DNA of 10,321 nucleotides from an uncultured Opitutaceae bacterium (GCA_946482625.1 CAMLSH010000089.1:1-10321); one strand, 5' to 3'. Shown: positions 1 through 6,647, counted from the first letter of the stretch. Notes: generated by a model not told the origin, from the letters alone. Numbers and translations: made by a program.

Positions 1-31
1 GACGTCGAAAGAGGGCTGAGCGTTTCTTGTC

Positions 32-53
32 ATATGATTGGGGTCAATCATAT
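32..53. repeat. Perfect 9-bp inverted repeat, AT-rich
   Basis: Arms ATATGATTG (32-40) and CAATCATAT (45-53) are perfectly complementary around the 4-nt loop GGGT. The stem is AT-rich in a GC-rich setting. There is no T-tract, so it is not a classic terminator. It could be an operator-like palindrome or a weak RNA hairpin belonging to a gene left of the window. Confidence 0.6.
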
Positions 54-162
54 ATACGCGGCCCGCCAGGCGGCCGAGCGAACGCTCAGCATTCAACGAT
101 TAACGCTGAACGCTCAAGTGATGGCGGAGGACGGACAGAGGAGAGGGACTGCTAACGAAGAT

Positions 163-238
163 CCCCAAATGGGGCATTTGGGGGGAATGCGGCTGCGGCC
201 GATAGCTTTCGTGGCCAGACGAGACGGCCAATTGCCGC
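163..238 (+). repeat. Structured interspersed repeat, copy 1
   Basis: This starts with a perfect 9-bp hairpin: CCCCAAATG (163-171), loop GGG, CATTTGGGG (175-183). A GC-rich segment from TGCGGC (188-193) to GCCGC (234-238) follows; its ends can pair, GCGGC with GCCGC. The segment matches the copy at 5317-5368 at about 41 of 52 positions with one gap (hand alignment), and both copies begin with a hairpin around a CCAATGGGGC-like core. It sits roughly 110 nt upstream of the sigma factor start. Either an interspersed palindromic repeat family or a structured leader RNA would fit. Confidence 0.65.
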
Positions 239-349
239 TGTTGGCGACGAAGCGGTCGGAAAGTACGAGACGTCAGAGGTTGGGCTGAACGCGTGAGGAG
301 TTCTGTGACGCGATTTTCTTTGTTCGGTTTTGAGGACCAGCGGTGCTTT

Positions 350-2041
350 ATGGGAAAGCGAATGATCGACGATGATGCTCAGTTGTTGCGGCGGTATGCG
401 CGGGAGGGCGCGGAGGAGGCGTTTGCGGAGTTGGTGCGGCGGCATCTGGGGCTGGTGTATGGCTCGGCGTTGCGGCGGGTTAATGGGAATGCGGCGCTGG
501 CGGAGGAGGTGGCGCAGGAGGTTTTTGCGTCGGTTGCGCACGATGCGGCGGAGCTGGAGAAGAGAGTTGCCGGTGGAGTGTCTCTGGTGGGATGGCTGTA
601 TGTGATGACGAAGAATGCGGCGGCGAATGTGACGCGGGCCGAAGCGCGACGCGTGCGGCGGGAACAGGAGGCTTTTGTTATGAGTGAATTGGGGACGGAC
701 GGTGGCGTGGTCGGAGTGGGCGCGAACGGATCTGCGAGTGGGAGCGAGGCGGAGGTTTGGGCGCAGGTTCGGCCGGAGTTGGAGGCGGTGATGGATGAGT
801 TGGGAGAGAAGGATCGGGAGGCGGTGTTGCTGCGGTTCTTCGAGGGGCGGGCGTTTGGCGAGATCGGAGCGGCGTTGCGTGTATCCGAAGATGCGGCACG
901 CGTGCGGGTGAACCGGGCACTGGAGAAGTTGCGCGAGCTGCTGGAGAAGCGCGGGGTGGCGAGCACGGCGGCGGCGCTGGGTGGGTTGCTCGCAGGGAAT
1001 GCGGCGGTGGCGGCACCGGTGGGGATGGCGGCGAGTGTGACGGGCGCGGTGCTGGCGGGTGGTGTTGCGTTGAGTGTGGGCGCTGCGGGTGCAGGCGTGG
1101 CGGGAGTGAGCGGATTGGGAACTGGAATTTTATCTTTTATGACGACGACTAAATTGGTGACGGGGGTGGCATGTGTGGTGGCGGCTGTCTCGGTGGGGAC
1201 AGCGGTGTACGAACGGAATGAACGGAGGGCGGCGGACGAAGAGATTGCGCGCCTCACGCGCGATGCGCAGCGATTGAATCTCCGCATAGACGAACTGGGG
1301 CGGGCGCAAAAAGAGGCTGACGCAAAAGCCAAGGCAGAGACGGATGCGAAAGAGGCTGCGCAAAAGCAGGTGGCCAATGCGCGGGTTGAACAAAGCTTAC
1401 AGAACGCCGCTGCGCAGTGGGACGTTCTCTATGCTGATCCGCGCTACGTCGAAGTGATGCATCGGTGGTCGCAGACGAATCTTCCGTTCGTATACGGGCC
1501 TCTCTATCGGAAGCTGAATTATTCAAAAGAGCAGATCGCTCGTTTCGAGAAGGCCATGATGGAAATTGTGGAAGCTGGTAACGATGTTAAGGCTGCAGCG
1601 CGCACGCAGGGTATGTCGCTTGGGGACAAATCGCTGTTGCAGCTTGAGGCGGATGCTAAAAGGCGCGCAGAGGAAAATCTTCGCGCTGTGATGGGCGAAG
1701 AAAGCTATGCAACCTACAAGAATTTCAGAAAAGATGGAGTGGTCCGGGAACCGTTGAATGCGTTTTTCGTGGAGGCGCTTTATCAGGGAGCGCCCTTTAG
1801 TGCCAATCAGGTTGAGCGACTTGTTCAGGTCAGCATGAAGAACAAGATCGAGACCAAGACGCCTACGCCAAGGGGCTCGTTGACCAACATAACTTATGAC
1901 TGGGAGGCAATTCAGGCCGAGATGGGTGATCTTACTTTGGAGCAGAAATCTTTGCTCAATGCGTATGCCGAAAAGCGAAAGGCTGACACTGAGCAGTCGA
2001 TTCTCTCTCGTGAATTGAGAAACAAGCAGGCGAGTCCGTGA
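350..2041 (+). CDS. ECF-type sigma-70 factor with membrane/coiled-coil C-terminal extension
   Basis: This is an RNA polymerase sigma factor that should direct transcription of a specific regulon. Counting from ATG 350 (563 aa), region 2 spans about residues 9-105 (DDAQLLRRYA, EEAFAELVRRH, ALAEEVAQEVF, GWLYVMTKNAA). Region 4 spans about 144-203 (MDELGEKDREAVLLRFFEG, then the helix-turn-helix FGEIGAALRVSEDAARVRVNR). Usual ECF factors stop at about 200 aa. Here an Ala/Gly-rich hydrophobic stretch (207-263), a likely transmembrane helix (268-287, KLVTGVACVVAAVSVGTAVY), a charged coiled coil (288-350) and a C-terminal domain follow. That domain repeats an LTxxQ-like motif near 391, 483 and 528. 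No anti-sigma gene is adjacent. The start is uncertain: GTG 305 has a good GAGGAG at 295-300, and GTG 293 and ATG 362 are also in frame. Assignment of the sigma core is firm; the role of the extension is inference. Confidence 0.9.
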   Translation: MGKRMIDDDAQLLRRYAREGAEEAFAELVRRHLGLVYGSALRRVNGNAALAEEVAQEVFASVAHDAAELEKRVAGGVSLVGWLYVMTKNAAANVTRAEARRVRREQEAFVMSELGTDGGVVGVGANGSASGSEAEVWAQVRPELEAVMDELGEKDREAVLLRFFEGRAFGEIGAALRVSEDAARVRVNRALEKLRELLEKRGVASTAAALGGLLAGNAAVAAPVGMAASVTGAVLAGGVALSVGAAGAGVAGVSGLGTGILSFMTTTKLVTGVACVVAAVSVGTAVYERNERRAADEEIARLTRDAQRLNLRIDELGRAQKEADAKAKAETDAKEAAQKQVANARVEQSLQNAAAQWDVLYADPRYVEVMHRWSQTNLPFVYGPLYRKLNYSKEQIARFEKAMMEIVEAGNDVKAAARTQGMSLGDKSLLQLEADAKRRAEENLRAVMGEESYATYKNFRKDGVVREPLNAFFVEALYQGAPFSANQVERLVQVSMKNKIETKTPTPRGSLTNITYDWEAIQAEMGDLTLEQKSLLNAYAEKRKADTEQSILSRELRNKQASP

Positions 2042-2094
2042 AGCTGGGGGGAGTCCTGGAAAGCGGACTGTGGTTTGGTGCCTGAGCGAGTTAA

Positions 2095-2127
2095 GGCCTC
2101 TACTCAGAGGCCACGCTCTAAGGAGCG
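2095..2127. terminator. Tandem hairpins, candidate bidirectional terminator
   Basis: Two perfect hairpins lie side by side between the convergent sigma factor and aldolase genes: GGCCTCT (2095-2101), loop ACTC, AGAGGCC (2106-2112); then CGCTC (2114-2118), loop TAAG, GAGCG (2123-2127). Neither has a T-run after it, so intrinsic termination is only possible by position. The second hairpin belongs to a repeat that recurs at 7179-7202. Confidence 0.35.
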
Positions 2128-2134
2128 CGGCTAC
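2111..2134 (+). repeat. 24-nt hairpin repeat, copy 1
   Basis: This 24-nt element begins CCACGCT and ends AGCGCGGCTAC. It matches 7179-7202 at 21 of 24 positions. Its 5-bp stem is CGCTC/GAGCG here and CGCTT/AAGCG in the other copy, so one base pair changed from C-G to T-A with pairing kept. The loops are TAAG and TAAC. Confidence 0.65.
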
Positions 2135-2197
2135 TAGTAAGCGCAGAGCGGAAAGCGCGCCGGGGACGGCACGCTCCACCTCGGATCGCGGGGTGAA

Positions 2198-2205
2198 GTC
2201 GCGAC
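2198..2205. repeat. 8-bp palindrome at the aldolase stop codon
   Basis: GTCGCGAC is a perfect palindrome whose last base is also the last base of the aldolase stop codon (TAG, 2207-2205 on the minus strand). It sits in a GC-rich spacer of repeat-like character next to the candidate terminator hairpins. No second exact copy of its wider context is visible here. Confidence 0.35.
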
Positions 2206-3002
2206 TACAGCTTTAGCATCTTGCGGCGGTAGTGTTCGTCGGGGCGGCCGGAGATGCGGGCGACTTGGGACGGGGTCAGGAATTGGGGGGATTTGCCGCC
2301 GCTGGCGGCGGTAGCGCCTAAGAAGATACGGGCGGCTTTGTCGGCCATGAGGGTGGCGGCTAGGACTCCGTTGGGACTGGCGCCGAGGGCGATGAGGCCA
2401 TGGTTTTCGAGGAGGATGATGCGCGGGGCCTGGCCGGTGCGCTTGAGGAATTTTTGGGTTTCGCGGCGGATGGTTTGCGCGAGTTTCAGGCCGGGATCGG
2501 TGTAGGGGACGAAGACGGAGGATTCGCCGCAGCAGACGATTTCGTCGGGGAAGAGGCGGCGGGTGGCGAAGGTTTTTCCCCATTTCGAACAGAGGAGGCT
2601 GTTGACGGAATTGGGGTGGGTGTGGCCGACGAAGTTTACGCCGGGGAGCGTGAGGAGGTAGGCGTGGAAGATGGCTTCGACGGAGGGTTTTTTGGCGGTG
2701 GCGTCTTCGCGCGAGGCGAGGAGGGCTTCGTCGATCGCGGCGTCGGGCAGCGATTTTTTGTCGAGGAGCGAGAGGAGTTTGTCGAAGCGGCAGGCGGTGA
2801 CGTTTTCGGGGGCGAGCGTGGCGAGGTTGGAGCCGCTGGCTTTGACGAGGAAGGTGGAGTCGCTGACGCGGGTGGAGGTGTTGCCTTCGCCGAGGATGGC
2901 GAGCGCGCGTTCTTCGCGGCCTAGGTCGTGGGAGAGGGCGAGCAGCGACGGGAGCGGGGAAGTCGGAGTGGAGGCGGTGGTCGGCTTGGTGGGAGAGGGC
3001 AT
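2205..3002 (-). CDS. Class II aldolase/adducin family, fuculose/rhamnulose-1-phosphate aldolase type
   Basis: This is a predicted cytoplasmic zinc aldolase that splits a deoxy-ketose-1-phosphate into dihydroxyacetone phosphate and lactaldehyde. The 265-residue protein shows the family hallmarks: GEGNTS (38-43) and KASGSN (54-59) for phosphate binding, a candidate catalytic Glu109 in SVEAIFH, the zinc pair His127/His129 in GHTHPNS, and third zinc ligand His201 in ENHGLIALG. The length is near the 215-275 aa usual for single-domain members; there is no fused dehydrogenase as in bifunctional rhamnulose-phosphate aldolases. The start ATG at 3002 has no clear Shine-Dalgarno (CGCCTCC just upstream), but no better in-frame start exists before the first motif. 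It lies downstream of the isomerase on the same strand, 562 nt away, so shared transcription is possible but not shown. Fuculose versus rhamnulose cannot be settled here. Confidence 0.85.
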   Translation of the reverse strand: MPSPTKPTTASTPTSPLPSLLALSHDLGREERALAILGEGNTSTRVSDSTFLVKASGSNLATLAPENVTACRFDKLLSLLDKKSLPDAAIDEALLASREDATAKKPSVEAIFHAYLLTLPGVNFVGHTHPNSVNSLLCSKWGKTFATRRLFPDEIVCCGESSVFVPYTDPGLKLAQTIRRETQKFLKRTGQAPRIILLENHGLIALGASPNGVLAATLMADKAARIFLGATAASGGKSPQFLTPSQVARISGRPDEHYRRKMLKL

Positions 3003-3022
3003 GGAGGCGATTGGCGGATGGG

Positions 3023-3051
3023 TTGAATCGCAAAGACGCGAAGACGCAAAG
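3023..3051 (+). repeat. 29-nt AAGACGC repeat, copy A
   Basis: The element begins TTGAATCGC and ends GACGCAAAG, built on the pattern CGC-AAGACGC-AAG-CGC-AAG. It matches copy B (3411-3439) at 25 of 29 positions and the inverted copy C at 25 of 29. It starts 20 nt upstream of the aldolase start codon, so it would lie in that gene's untranslated leader. Confidence 0.6.
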
Positions 3052-3093
3052 AGTAGAGGCGAAGTTCGGCAGGTGCTGGTGAGCGGTGCTTTT

Positions 3094-3121
3094 TTGAAAC
3101 GCGAAGACGGGAGACGCTACG
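3094..3121 (+). repeat. Degenerate AAGACGC repeat, copy D
   Basis: TTGAAACGCGAAGACG followed by GGAGACGCTACG resembles copies A and B with a one-base deletion and several substitutions. It is in the same orientation as A and B and is the least certain of the four. Confidence 0.4.
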
Positions 3122-3410
3122 TTTTAGAAAAGGATTGTTTAACCACAGATGACACTGAGGGCGCAGATGTCGGAGGAGAGGGGTGGAGTTGACGAACGCG
3201 TGTAGTAAGAGAACGAAGACGGTGGCGGAAGGGTCGGAGGCGCGAGGTTGTCGGAAAAATAGAACACCGCAGGCGTCGTGGGCTTTGAGTCAGCCACCGG
3301 ATTCGGAAAGCGCTAACAAACCGAGGGCCGGCCTGAACTCGTCTCGTCCGCGACGTTCTGCGGTGAAAGTGTGTGGTGCGATAACGGGTCGCTGGTGTGC
3401 GGTGGCTTTG

Positions 3411-3439
3411 TTGAATCGCGAAGACGCAAAGGCGCTAAG
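3411..3439 (+). repeat. 29-nt AAGACGC repeat, copy B (left arm of an inverted pair)
   Basis: It begins TTGAATCGCGAAGACGC and ends GCGCTAAG. It matches copy A at 25 of 29 positions. Together with the inverted copy C it brackets a 148-nt segment (3411-3558). Confidence 0.6.
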
Positions 3440-3529
3440 GTGTGAGCGAAGGAAGAAGTCTTTTTATCGCGGAAGTGCTGAAGGGCGGAAACGCGGAAAA
3501 AGGACGAGGTTCGAATTCTTTGCTCTGAA

Positions 3530-3558
3530 CTTTGCGGCTTCGCGTCTTGGCGATTCGG
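3530..3558 (-). repeat. 29-nt AAGACGC repeat, copy C (inverted)
   Basis: The reverse complement begins CCGAATCGCCAAGACGC and ends GAAGCCGCAAAG, matching copy A at 25 of 29 positions. It ends 6 nt before the isomerase stop codon, so it lies immediately 3' of that gene and could fold against copy B in the transcript. Confidence 0.6.
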
Positions 3559-3564
3559 ATTTCT

Positions 3565-5196
3565 TTAGAAGGCGTTGCCGTTGGCTTTGGTGCCGCAGAT
3601 CGATACTTCGAGGCCGAGTTCGGCGGCGAGGGCGGCCTTCGCGTAAAGGGCGAGGTCGGCTTCCTTGGCACTGTTGGCGTAGGCGACCTGGATGTGGTTG
3701 GCCTTGTGGCGGGCCATCATCTGGTCGCGGCTCACACCGTAGGTGACGGCGTGCATGATCGGCCATTGGACGGTAGTTTCTTTCCAACGACGCTCGGTTT
3801 CTTCCTGCGGGAGCTCGATGACTTTCGCGCGGCCGAGGTCCATCTTGAGTTTGCCGTTTTCGACAAAAACGCGGCTCCAGACGATTTCGCCGGCTTTGGC
3901 GACGCCGCGGAGGGTGCCGCCGCCGAGGCGGAAGTACATGCCGGGCTGGCGCATCGAGTCGGAGCCGGCCCAGCCGCCGATGTGGTGGGCGGCGGGAGCG
4001 GAGCCGGAGATGAGGAAAACCCAGACGTAGTCTTTGGTCGTTCCGCTGGCGTCGTACGCGCCCCAACGCAGATCGTGGAGCGTGTTTTCGACGGGCTGGC
4101 CGAGGGCGGCATGAACCCGGTTGGTGAATACGCCGTCGAGGCCGGCGCATTCGTCGACTTCGTTGAAGTGGGTGATGGCCTGGCCGGCGCGGATGACTTT
4201 GCCGTCGGCGTCTTTGACGGGAGGGCGGTCGCAGTTGTTGAGCGTGCCCTCGACGAGGTCGGAGGCGGGGAGGAGATCTTTGAGGCCCTGCTGATATTGG
4301 ATGCCGATGGACTCGCAGCCGAACTCGTCGGCGATGCGGACGGCGGCGATGTACATCTTGCACTGGAGGAGGACCTGGCGCTCGGTGAGCTCGGTTTCTT
4401 CGTTGGTGCCGAAGTGGAATTTGAAGCCCTTCTTTTTGTACCAGTTGAAGACTTCCTGGGCCTCGGCGTCGGTGACCTGCGTGGTCGCGTAGTAGAGGGC
4501 GGATTGGGAGAGGCGCTCTTTGTAGACGCCGGTCGAGAAGAGGAGTTCGTCGGGGATGATGGCGTTGTACATGCCCATGCAGCCTTCGTCGAAGACGCCC
4601 ATGATGGATTTGTTCAGGCGGAGATCGGCGGCGATTTTTTTTGCGACGGCTTTGGCCTTGGGCGGAACGGTGACTTTGGAAAGTGCGCGGACGTGGGCGG
4701 TTTTGTGTTTGGCGACGCCGGTCTTGAGCCAGCTGGTGAGGCCGTTGAGGAAGAGGGCGTCGTCGAAGTTTTCGCTCCAGAGTGTGGAGTATTTCACGCC
4801 GGCTTTGGTGAGGCCGCCGTTGAGGTTCAACATGCCGACGAGGCCGGGCCAGGTGCCGGACCAGTTGGCGACGGTGAGGATCGGGCCGCGGTGGGAGATG
4901 AGGCCGGCGAGAATGTGGTGGGAATATTGCCAGACGGCTTCGGCGACGATGATCGGGGCTTCAGGATCGAGCGTGGCGAAGATTTCCATTCCCTCTTTTT
5001 GGGAGGCGATGAAGCCGTGTTTGAGCGCGGGTTTGTAGGGGTGCGCGCGGGTGAGTTTATAGCCGAGCGAAGAGACGACCTCGCCGAGTTTTTTCTCCAT
5101 CGCTTCTTGGGCGGGCCAGCAGGTCTGGTTGGCCGAGGCGCGGAGATCGCCGCTGGCGATGAGGAGGACGGTTTTCGTTTTGGAGGATTTTTTCAT
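3565..5196 (-). CDS. L-fucose-isomerase-like sugar isomerase
   Basis: This is a predicted cytoplasmic metal-dependent aldose-ketose isomerase, the first step of L-fucose or L-rhamnose-type catabolism. The 543-residue protein opens with a Rossmann-like strand ([16 protein letters not shown]). It carries [12 protein letters not shown] (82-93), [19 protein letters not shown] (105-123), [16 protein letters not shown] (200-215) and [16 protein letters not shown] (293-308), the pattern of the FucI/AraA superfamily. [13 protein letters not shown] (495-507) includes His501, my candidate for the C-terminal metal-ligand His by analogy; the two acidic ligands I cannot assign surely. E. coli FucI is longer, 591 aa. 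The frame stays open upstream to 5733, but those 179 extra residues are Pro/Arg/Ser-rich and cross a structured repeat, so ATG 5196 (MKKSSKTK) is preferred although no Shine-Dalgarno is visible. It is divergent from the AraC gene. Substrate is not settled. Confidence 0.8.
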   Translation of the reverse strand: MKKSSKTKTVLLIASGDLRASANQTCWPAQEAMEKKLGEVVSSLGYKLTRAHPYKPALKHGFIASQKEGMEIFATLDPEAPIIVAEAVWQYSHHILAGLISHRGPILTVANWSGTWPGLVGMLNLNGGLTKAGVKYSTLWSENFDDALFLNGLTSWLKTGVAKHKTAHVRALSKVTVPPKAKAVAKKIAADLRLNKSIMGVFDEGCMGMYNAIIPDELLFSTGVYKERLSQSALYYATTQVTDAEAQEVFNWYKKKGFKFHFGTNEETELTERQVLLQCKMYIAAVRIADEFGCESIGIQYQQGLKDLLPASDLVEGTLNNCDRPPVKDADGKVIRAGQAITHFNEVDECAGLDGVFTNRVHAALGQPVENTLHDLRWGAYDASGTTKDYVWVFLISGSAPAAHHIGGWAGSDSMRQPGMYFRLGGGTLRGVAKAGEIVWSRVFVENGKLKMDLGRAKVIELPQEETERRWKETTVQWPIMHAVTYGVSRDQMMARHKANHIQVAYANSAKEADLALYAKAALAAELGLEVSICGTKANGNAF

Positions 5197-5285
5197 GGAG
5201 AGAGAGTTGGGAGAAGAGTGAGGGGTGAAGGGTGAGTGGTGAATAGAAGGTCGAGTGGGAGCGGAATTCGGAAGGGACCACTCAT

Positions 5286-5368
5286 GGAAAAACGCCAATG
5301 GGGCGTTTTTCCGAGGTGCGGCTTCGGCCAATGGCCTTCGCGACCGGGCGGAGACGGCCAACGGCCGC
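5286..5368 (+). repeat. Structured interspersed repeat, copy 2
   Basis: A perfect 11-bp hairpin, GGAAAAACGCC (5286-5296), loop AATGG, GGCGTTTTTCC (5302-5312), is followed by a segment from TGCGGC (5317-5322) to GCCGCA (5364-5369) whose ends can pair over 6 bp. An inner GGCC-AAT-GGCC hairpin can also form. The second part matches 188-238 at about 41 of 52 positions. The hairpin arms differ from copy 1 but remain fully complementary. It lies about 105 nt upstream of the AraC reading frame and 90 nt upstream of the divergent isomerase start. Confidence 0.65.
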
Positions 5369-5472
5369 AGTGGAGGGCGATCTCGCGTGTGTTGTTGGAT
5401 GGGCTGGAAATTCTTGGTGGGCGGGCGGCGAGGGAAGGGCGGTGACTTTAGCACTGAGGATGAGACCTGAGA

Positions 5473-6639
5473 ATGGAGAATAACGGCAGCGGGATGGATA
5501 TTCTTGGCTACTTGACGCTTGGCCGCGAACGCGTTTTGGGCAGGGTGATCACTGTGGGTGAAACGAAACAGAGCGCAAAAAAGGCGAGGGACAACGTGGG
5601 CCGCAAAAGTCAGCCGGATAGCGGCCGGCGCTCCCCGCGCGGCGAGGCGAAAGCGGAGTCGTTGGATAGCGGTGCGGTCGACTTGGAGAAGAGCCGGCAG
5701 GGACGTCGGCGCTCTCACGAGCGGAGCGCTCACGGCAAGAACTCAGAGGTGGCGGTGGGGCCGGGGTTGTTGTCGGGGCAGGTCTCGGGGCCGCGGTATT
5801 TTTTTCTCAATTTATCGGGTGGGAAACGCGGCGGCGGAACCGGGCTGGCGTTTGGCGGGCGGGAGCATTGCAACCCGGATTACCGGATCGACCGGGCGTC
5901 GTTTGGGTACGCGCTGGTCGAGTTTGTGACGGAGGGCGCGGGTTGGGTGAGATTGGGCGGGGCGAAGACGACGGAGATTGGGCCGGGAAGCGTCGTGGTG
6001 TGCCGACGGACGACGGCGCTGGAAATGGCGACGGATCCGGCGCGACCGATGGTGAAATATTTTTTGTGTTTGTCGGGCGACGATGCGTTGAAGCGGCTCG
6101 CGCGAGCGGGGCTGGCGGTCGACCGGGTGAGTGCGCTCACGGCGCACGGGGAGGTGCGCAGCGTGCTGGACGATTTGGTGCGCGAAGGGCAGCGGCCGGG
6201 GGCGCGGGCGGCGGAGATTTGCGGTGTGTTGTTTGAGTTGTTGCTGCTGAAGCTGGCGGATGCGGCGCCGCGCGGGGGTGATCGGGGCGAAGGTGAGGCG
6301 GCGCGGGAAAACTTTCTGCGCTGCAAGGCGATCCTGGATGAGCAGGCGGAACGGTTGATGACGCTCGAAGAGGCGGCGGCGGCAGCGCAGCTGGATGTGT
6401 CGAGCGTGTGCCGGCTGTTCCGTCGGTTTCAGGGGATCAGTCCTTACCAGTATCTGTTGAGGCGAAAGATGAATCTGGCGGCGGAGTTTTTAGTGGATGG
6501 GCGCGGGCTGGTGAAGGAGGCGGCGCAACGGGTGGGGTTTACCGATCCGTATCATTTTTCCCGATGCTTCAAGGCGGTGCATGGGGTGGCGCCGAGCGGA
6601 TTGCAGCGCGGGGCGCGGGGGCGCTGCAATGACCAATGA
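5473..6639 (+). CDS. AraC-family transcriptional regulator
   Basis: This is a DNA-binding regulator, probably sugar-responsive. In the 388-residue frame an N-terminal cupin-type sensor domain covers about 105-205 ([59 protein letters not shown]). The C-terminal double helix-turn-helix covers about 285-380: first [23 protein letters not shown], recognition context [20 protein letters not shown], second [23 protein letters not shown], then [13 protein letters not shown]. Residues 1-100 are basic, low in complexity and unlike the family, whose members are usually near 290 aa. The true start may therefore be internal: GTG 5554 after GGTGAT, GTG 5596 after GAGGG, or GTG 5749. It is divergent from the isomerase, which suggests it controls the isomerase/aldolase genes. 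Its stop codon lies inside a tandem heptamer repeat. Confidence 0.85.
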   Translation: MENNGSGMDILGYLTLGRERVLGRVITVGETKQSAKKARDNVGRKSQPDSGRRSPRGEAKAESLDSGAVDLEKSRQGRRRSHERSAHGKNSEVAVGPGLLSGQVSGPRYFFLNLSGGKRGGGTGLAFGGREHCNPDYRIDRASFGYALVEFVTEGAGWVRLGGAKTTEIGPGSVVVCRRTTALEMATDPARPMVKYFLCLSGDDALKRLARAGLAVDRVSALTAHGEVRSVLDDLVREGQRPGARAAEICGVLFELLLLKLADAAPRGGDRGEGEAARENFLRCKAILDEQAERLMTLEEAAAAAQLDVSSVCRLFRRFQGISPYQYLLRRKMNLAAEFLVDGRGLVKEAAQRVGFTDPYHFSRCFKAVHGVAPSGLQRGARGRCNDQ

Positions 6640-6647
6640 CCAATGAC
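6627..6647 (+). repeat. Three tandem CAATGAC heptamers over the AraC stop
   Basis: CAATGAC occurs three times in a row (6627, 6634, 6641). The AraC stop TGA is in the second unit (6637-6639), so the last residues, CNDQ, are encoded by the repeat. Copy-number change by slippage could move the stop codon. Confidence 0.7.

Larger units (their letters stand above)
1..349. other. Gene-free leader upstream of the sigma factor
   Basis: I see no convincing gene here. An 84-codon frame (34-288) runs straight through two hairpins and has no recognisable protein character. The stretch holds a perfect 9-bp inverted repeat (32-53), a direct repeat of GAACGCTCA (about 80 and 110), and a structured repeat (163-238) that recurs at 5286-5368. 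A promoter for the downstream sigma gene presumably lies here, but I cannot point to convincing -35/-10 boxes. Confidence 0.6.
3003..3564. other. Gene-free spacer with repeated 28-29 nt elements
   Basis: This 562-nt gap between the isomerase stop and the aldolase start holds no credible gene; the open frames are Arg/Ser-rich and match no family I know. It contains four copies of an AAGACGC-type repeat (3023-3051, 3094-3121, 3411-3439 and inverted at 3530-3558). There is also an ACCACAGATGACACTGAGGG-type segment at 3142-3161, which resembles interspersed repeats I recall from other Verrucomicrobiota and related genomes. A missing kinase gene is not hidden here. Confidence 0.6.

Noticed and set aside
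34..288. A short plus-strand frame in the leader
   Set aside because: It crosses two perfect hairpins and a repeat, lacks family resemblance, and is better explained as non-coding.
379..1377. A 332-codon minus-strand frame opposite the sigma factor
   Set aside because: It is Ser/Ala/Thr/Arg-rich without recognisable motifs; the plus strand has conserved sigma regions.
2134..3033. A 299-codon minus-strand frame overlapping the aldolase
   Set aside because: Its translation is Arg/Pro/His-rich with no domains. The frame at 2205-3002 carries all class II aldolase motifs.
3023..3439. Direct repeats in the isomerase-aldolase spacer as a CRISPR array
   Set aside because: Spacing between copies is irregular (about 40 and 290 nt), copies differ at several bases, one is inverted, and no cas gene is present.
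3532..5235. A 567-codon plus-strand frame opposite the isomerase
   Set aside because: It is the antisense mirror of a GC-rich gene. Its translation is Gly/Ala/Val/Asp/Glu-rich without motifs, while the minus strand encodes a coherent isomerase.
5197..5733. An N-terminal extension of the isomerase in the open frame upstream
   Set aside because: It is Pro/Arg/Ser-rich, crosses structured repeat copy 2, and the conserved domain begins directly after ATG 5196.
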